A stretch of DNA of 9,714 bases from Planctomycetota bacterium (GTDB taxonomy: Bacteria; Planctomycetota; Planctomycetia; Pirellulales; Lacipirellulaceae): contig JAADIN010000017.1 of NCBI GenBank assembly GCA_013151315.1, positions 1 through 9,714 on the forward strand. Direction: 5' to 3'. Of the stretch, positions 7,267-9,714 are shown one piece after another. Positions within the stretch are counted from its first letter, which is position 1. Each line of letters opens with the position of its first letter. The notes under the pieces are model-generated. The model saw nothing but the letters and a program-made list of their open reading frames with translations, was not told the DNA's origin and made no database searches. Position numbers and translations under genes: made by a program.

Positions 7267-7342
7267 AAACGCAGAGGCGCGGAGAGCGCAGGGGAAACTG
7301 AAATTGGACTTTCTCATTCACGCTCTCTGCGCCTCTGCGTTT
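7267..7342. repeat. Long inverted repeat with 22-base arms
   Basis: The left arm 7267-7288 (AAACGCAGAGGCGC...) pairs with 7321-7342 (...GCGCCTCTGCGTTT) with one mismatch in 22, around a 32-base loop. In minus-strand RNA this is a strong hairpin between the 90-residue and 172-residue genes, followed by a T-rich stretch (CCAGATTTTTGTTT). From memory, GCAGAGGCGC/GCGCCTCTGCG elements with a neighbouring TTTCGTG run recur between genes in planctomycetes and other environmental bacteria, so this is probably a dispersed palindromic repeat rather than a locus-specific site. Confidence 0.8.
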
Positions 7343-7350
7343 CAAACTTT

Positions 7351-7377
7351 TTTCGTGTTTTTCGTGCCTTTCGTGGT
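7351..7377. repeat. Three tandem 9-base units TTTCGTGNN
   Basis: TTTCGTG recurs at 7351, 7360 and 7369, an exact 9-base period, next to the inverted repeat. On the minus strand it translates as the low-complexity peptide NHERHEKHEK, a common source of spurious predicted proteins. It is probably part of the same dispersed element. Confidence 0.7.
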
Positions 7378-7403
7378 TATCTAAAGACGTGTTGCCAACG
7401 CCT

Positions 7404-7676
7404 CTATTTTTGCTGCAAATACTCTTCAATGCGTTCGGCTTTGCGCAGCAGAAACGGCGCGTATTGGTTCGAGGCTTCGATTCCCCGGGCGATAAGTTTT
7501 AGGTGGTGCTCAAATTCTTCGGCAAACTTCTTATGTTCCTGGTCACGCCAAGTGGCGTTGAGGCCATGCAGTTGGCTGGCCAGCGTAGAAATCCGCTCTT
7601 CGAGCTCGACATTGAAATTGCTCAACTGGTGCGCAAAACGTCTCAGCTCGGCAGGATCGATGATCGCCTGAGACAT
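7404..7676 (-). CDS. WXG100-like protein, first gene of the type VII-like locus
   Basis: 90 residues, predicted helix-turn-helix. The turn is WRDQEHKKF at 43-51: W-x-D with F eight residues after W, the WXG100 spacing with Gly replaced by Asp. The first helix is about 8-38 (AELRRFAHQLSNFNVELEERI) and the second about 48-88. Length, lack of cysteines and lack of a signal peptide all fit WXG100 proteins, which leave the cell as dimers through EssC/EccC motors. No C-terminal Y-x3-D/E is present; the end is ERIEEYLQQK. The ATG at 7676 is chosen over a GTG at 7730 because GAAGGGG lies five bases before it and the extra residues are proline/arginine-rich and unlike the family. It is separated from the next gene by 194 bases holding a hairpin repeat. 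It is likely a secreted substrate or a structural partner. Confidence 0.8.
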   Translation of the reverse strand: MSQAIIDPAELRRFAHQLSNFNVELEERISTLASQLHGLNATWRDQEHKKFAEEFEHHLKLIARGIEASNQYAPFLLRKAERIEEYLQQK

Positions 7677-7681
7677 GAGTG

Positions 7682-7688
7682 CCCCTTC
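7682..7688 (-). promoter_or_regulatory. Shine-Dalgarno site GAAGGGG of the 90-residue WXG100-like gene
   Basis: GAAGGGG on the minus strand, five bases before the ATG at 7676. It supports that start over the GTG at 7730. Confidence 0.6.
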
Positions 7689-7845
7689 GCGTAAGAACCG
7701 GGGCGCTGGCGCGTCCACGCACCGGGGCACCTGAAACCTGCTCCACCAAACGGTCTGTCCGTTGCCGCTCGACTTAATTTGGCGTATTCTGCGGGCTCAA
7801 AAACTCCAAGGTTTCTGAACCGACGCCTTCCCCCAATACATGACA

Positions 7846-7874
7846 ATTCTAACCCAGCCCAAGGCTGTCGTAAA
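7846..7874 (-). promoter_or_regulatory. Candidate sigma-70-type promoter of the type VII-like operon
   Basis: On the minus strand, TTTACG (7874-7869, four of six to TTGACA) is followed after 17 bases by TAGAAT (7851-7846, five of six to TATAAT). Transcription would begin near 7839, giving a leader of about 160 bases before the WXG100-like ATG. It is the best promoter match I found in the 245-base gap between the synthase gene and the secretion-like genes, and would let the locus be expressed separately. It is a sequence match only. Confidence 0.45.
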
Positions 7875-7921
7875 GCAAAAATGTACTTTTGGCGCCTGCC
7901 ACAGCCACCCAGGGAGTAATT

Positions 7922-9714
7922 CTAAGAAAGGCTCTTCACTGCTGGCGAGGTGACCGTTTTTGGCGTTCGTTTGAATTCTGGGTCAATCCGCGCCAGCTCC
8001 TCGGCCACCACTCCTACGGTCGAGCGAATCTGCTCTTCCGAATGGCTGCTCGTGATGAAGAACCGAAGTCGGGCCGCGCTGTCTTCCACTGCCGGATAAA
8101 GAATCGGCTGCACGTTGATGCCTCGCTCGAACAAGGCGTGGGAAAGCAGCAACGCTTTTTCCGAGCTGCCTGTGATCACCGGCACTACCGGGGTGTTGTC
8201 GCTCAACCCCGTGTCGAGCCCTTCGTCTCTCGCCAACTGAAGAAACAACCGAGAATTCTCTGCCAGCTTGGCAACGCGATCGGGCTCTTCTTGCAGCAAG
8301 CTGATCGAAGCCAGTGCCGCAGCCGCGTTCGCCGGGCTCAATCCGACGCTATACACAAAACCAGGAGCCGTGTACTTCAGATATTCGGTAATCAATGCCG
8401 AACCCGCGATGTATCCCCCGCAACTGCCGAACGCTTTACTCAGAGTGCCCATCCAGATATCGACATCACTGGGATTGATACCGTAAAACTCGGCCATGCC
8501 ACGACCGTGCAGACCCATCGTGCCGATCGAATGGGCCTCGTCGACCATCAAGTAGGTTTTGTATTTCTTTTTGATCTCGATCAGCTTGGGCAGATCGGTC
8601 GTGTCGCCGTCCATGCTGTAGACGCCTTCGACGACGACCAGCACTCGACGATACTCATGGCGTATTTCTTTCAAGATACGATCGCATTCCTCAAAATCGT
8701 TGTGAGGAAAGGGCCGCCGTCGAGCACCCGAGAGAATGGCCCCCTGCAAGATACTGTTGTGCGATAACGAATCATGCAGAATCAAGTCGCCCGCACCAAA
8801 CAAATGGCCGATCGTTGATTCGTTGGTCGAATGCCCGCCTACAAAAACGACCGAATCTTCCGTGCCAATCAGGTCGGCGATTGCTCGTTCTAGTTTTACG
8901 TGAAGCGGTTTTTCTCCCGAAACCAAGCGACTGGCCGAAACACTCGTGCCAAAATCGCTAACTGCCTTTTGCGTCGCTTCGATGACCGTCGGGTCGCCCG
9001 ACATCCCAAGGTAGTTGTAACTGCAGAAGTTAATATACTCGGTGCCTTCGATGACGGTACGGTCGTTGGTGATGCCTTCATGCACTTTGAAAAAAGGATT
9101 GGGCACACCCGGCTGCCACGCCAATTGGTAATCTTTGCGAAACCGGAGATAATCGGAACTCTTGGCAAAAACGTGATCTTCTTCCAGTACCGAGAGCTGG
9201 GCCGGGCGAGCAGGTCGGGCTTTGACTTCGCTGCCCAAATGTTCTTCGATCGCTTCGACCACTTCGCCGCAGGTCTCCATGCTCGGCAAAATTTCCTCAG
9301 GAAATCGGCCGCCAAATGTGTCTTCCAGTGCAGCAACGATTTCAATTCGTTCTAGCGAATCGAGCCCCAATTCCGCGATGTTGGTCGTCCACTCCAACTG
9401 CCCTACTCGTTCGCGGCCTATCTCGCGCACTTGATCGAATACGATTTGCAAAATTTCGCCAGTACGCCCCTGGGGCATCTCGGCCAAGGGCTGTTCGGTC
9501 GCTACCGGGGGCGCTACGGGACCATTGCGGGTTGCGGGCAGCCGGGCCTCGGCAGGTGAGTCACTCTCTTGCTCTTGTGACCCTTTCTCTTGCAACCCCG
9601 TTTCCTGCAACTCAAGATCGCCTTCTTCGACCCAAGTGGCCGGCTCCGAGGCGTCGCGTTTTCGACGTCGGGACTCCGCGATTTCAACTTTTCCTGTTTC
9701 GGCCGACCAAGTGG
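7922..9714 (-). CDS. Acyl carrier protein / alpha-oxoamine synthase fusion (5' end outside window)
   Basis: The frame stays open through 34 codons upstream of a TTG at 9610 to the window edge, so the true start is outside. Counting from that TTG, an Ala/Pro/Glu-rich linker is followed by an acyl carrier protein domain (about 50-127) with LGLDSLERIE; Ser85 is the expected phosphopantetheine site. A PLP-dependent alpha-oxoamine synthase domain follows (about 165-545): NFCSYNYLG, the aspartate motif VDEAHSIG (356-363) and the PLP-lysine motif GTLSKAFGSCGG, Lys392. Enzymes of this fold (KAPA synthase, serine palmitoyltransferase, ALA synthase) condense an acyl thioester with an amino acid, releasing CO2. 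The fused carrier would hand its acyl chain to the synthase, giving an amino-ketone, perhaps a sphingoid-base-like lipid. In planctomycetes such fusions may have an N-terminal acyl-AMP ligase; the visible edge does not show one. The link to the neighbouring secretion-like genes is unclear. Confidence 0.85.
   Translation of the reverse strand, partial: TWSAETGKVEIAESRRRKRDASEPATWVEEGDLELQETGLQEKGSQEQESDSPAEARLPATRNGPVAPPVATEQPLAEMPQGRTGEILQIVFDQVREIGRERVGQLEWTTNIAELGLDSLERIEIVAALEDTFGGRFPEEILPSMETCGEVVEAIEEHLGSEVKARPARPAQLSVLEEDHVFAKSSDYLRFRKDYQLAWQPGVPNPFFKVHEGITNDRTVIEGTEYINFCSYNYLGMSGDPTVIEATQKAVSDFGTSVSASRLVSGEKPLHVKLERAIADLIGTEDSVVFVGGHSTNESTIGHLFGAGDLILHDSLSHNSILQGAILSGARRRPFPHNDFEECDRILKEIRHEYRRVLVVVEGVYSMDGDTTDLPKLIEIKKKYKTYLMVDEAHSIGTMGLHGRGMAEFYGINPSDVDIWMGTLSKAFGSCGGYIAGSALITEYLKYTAPGFVYSVGLSPANAAAALASISLLQEEPDRVAKLAENSRLFLQLARDEGLDTGLSDNTPVVPVITGSSEKALLLSHALFERGINVQPILYPAVEDSAARLRFFITSSHSEEQIRSTVGVVAEELARIDPEFKRTPKTVTSPAVKSLS

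Noticed and set aside
7210..7317. N-terminal extension of the coiled-coil protein from an ATG at 7317
   Set aside because: The added 36 residues are translated from the inverted repeat and its T-rich flank. The hydrophobic run FCLWFLFSFLI is an artefact of that and not a credible signal peptide.
7139..7429. 96-residue minus-strand open frame containing NHERHEKHEK
   Set aside because: It translates the intergenic repeat and overlaps the start of the coiled-coil gene in another frame, so it is spurious.
7677..7730. GTG start at 7730 for the 90-residue WXG100-like protein
   Set aside because: The extension is proline/arginine-rich and the GAAGGGG site points to the ATG at 7676.
7875..7921. Possible terminator after the oxoamine synthase gene
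   Set aside because: The best stem is TGGC/GCCA with a 4-base loop, followed by AAAAGTACATTTTT; it is too weak to support.
7889..8767. 292-residue plus-strand open frame
   Set aside because: It is antisense to the conserved oxoamine synthase domain, rich in Arg/His/Gln, and shows no recognisable motif. It is a shadow of the GC-rich coding strand.

Overview
The window most likely comes from a planctomycete, probably a Pirellulales-type relative. The grounds are the protein content (a Tat-exported propeller protein, an acyl-carrier-protein/oxoamine-synthase fusion, an FtsK/SpoIIIE-type ATPase next to WXG100-like small proteins), the moderately high GC, patchy Shine-Dalgarno use, and an intergenic repeat that translates as a spurious His/Glu/Lys-rich peptide. 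This is inferred from style and family resemblance; no rRNA or marker gene is present. Apart from one gene end at the left edge, every gene I support lies on the minus strand, so the window is described below from right to left, in transcription order.

Right end (9714 to 7922): the 3' part of a large multidomain enzyme. It has an acyl carrier protein domain followed by a PLP-dependent alpha-oxoamine synthase (KAPA synthase / serine palmitoyltransferase fold). The frame stays open to the window edge, so more domains may lie outside.

Centre (7922 to 2527): a good candidate sigma-70-type promoter, then four same-strand genes that look like a compact type VII (ESX/Ess)-like secretion locus. They encode a 90-residue WXG100-like protein, a 172-residue charged coiled-coil protein, a 76-residue WXG100-like protein, and a 1299-residue membrane-anchored FtsK/SpoIIIE-family ATPase with three tandem ATPase-like domains. 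Only the middle domain keeps Walker A and B. Both small proteins carry W-x-D-x5-F at the spacing of the classical W-x-G motif. A 22-bp-stem inverted repeat, part of a dispersed-looking element with three tandem 9-mers, separates the first small gene from the other three and could set their relative expression.

Left of the ATPase (2526 to 1430): a gene-poor stretch with a possible 47-residue membrane peptide and a YbaN/DUF454 membrane protein whose conserved half is intact but whose second half has lost the family sequence, so probably a frameshifted pseudogene.

Left end (1362 to 1): a Tat-exported six-bladed propeller (NHL/peptidyl-amidating-lyase-like) protein with its own promoter, ribosome site and intrinsic terminator. 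It converges on the 3' end of a plus-strand gene whose product ends in a cysteine-rich tail.

The main item of interest is the secretion-like locus: an EssC/EccC-like motor with coiled coils in place of FHA domains, paired with W-x-D variants of WXG100 proteins, and no recognisable EccB/D/E, EsaA, EssB or YukD partner in the window.
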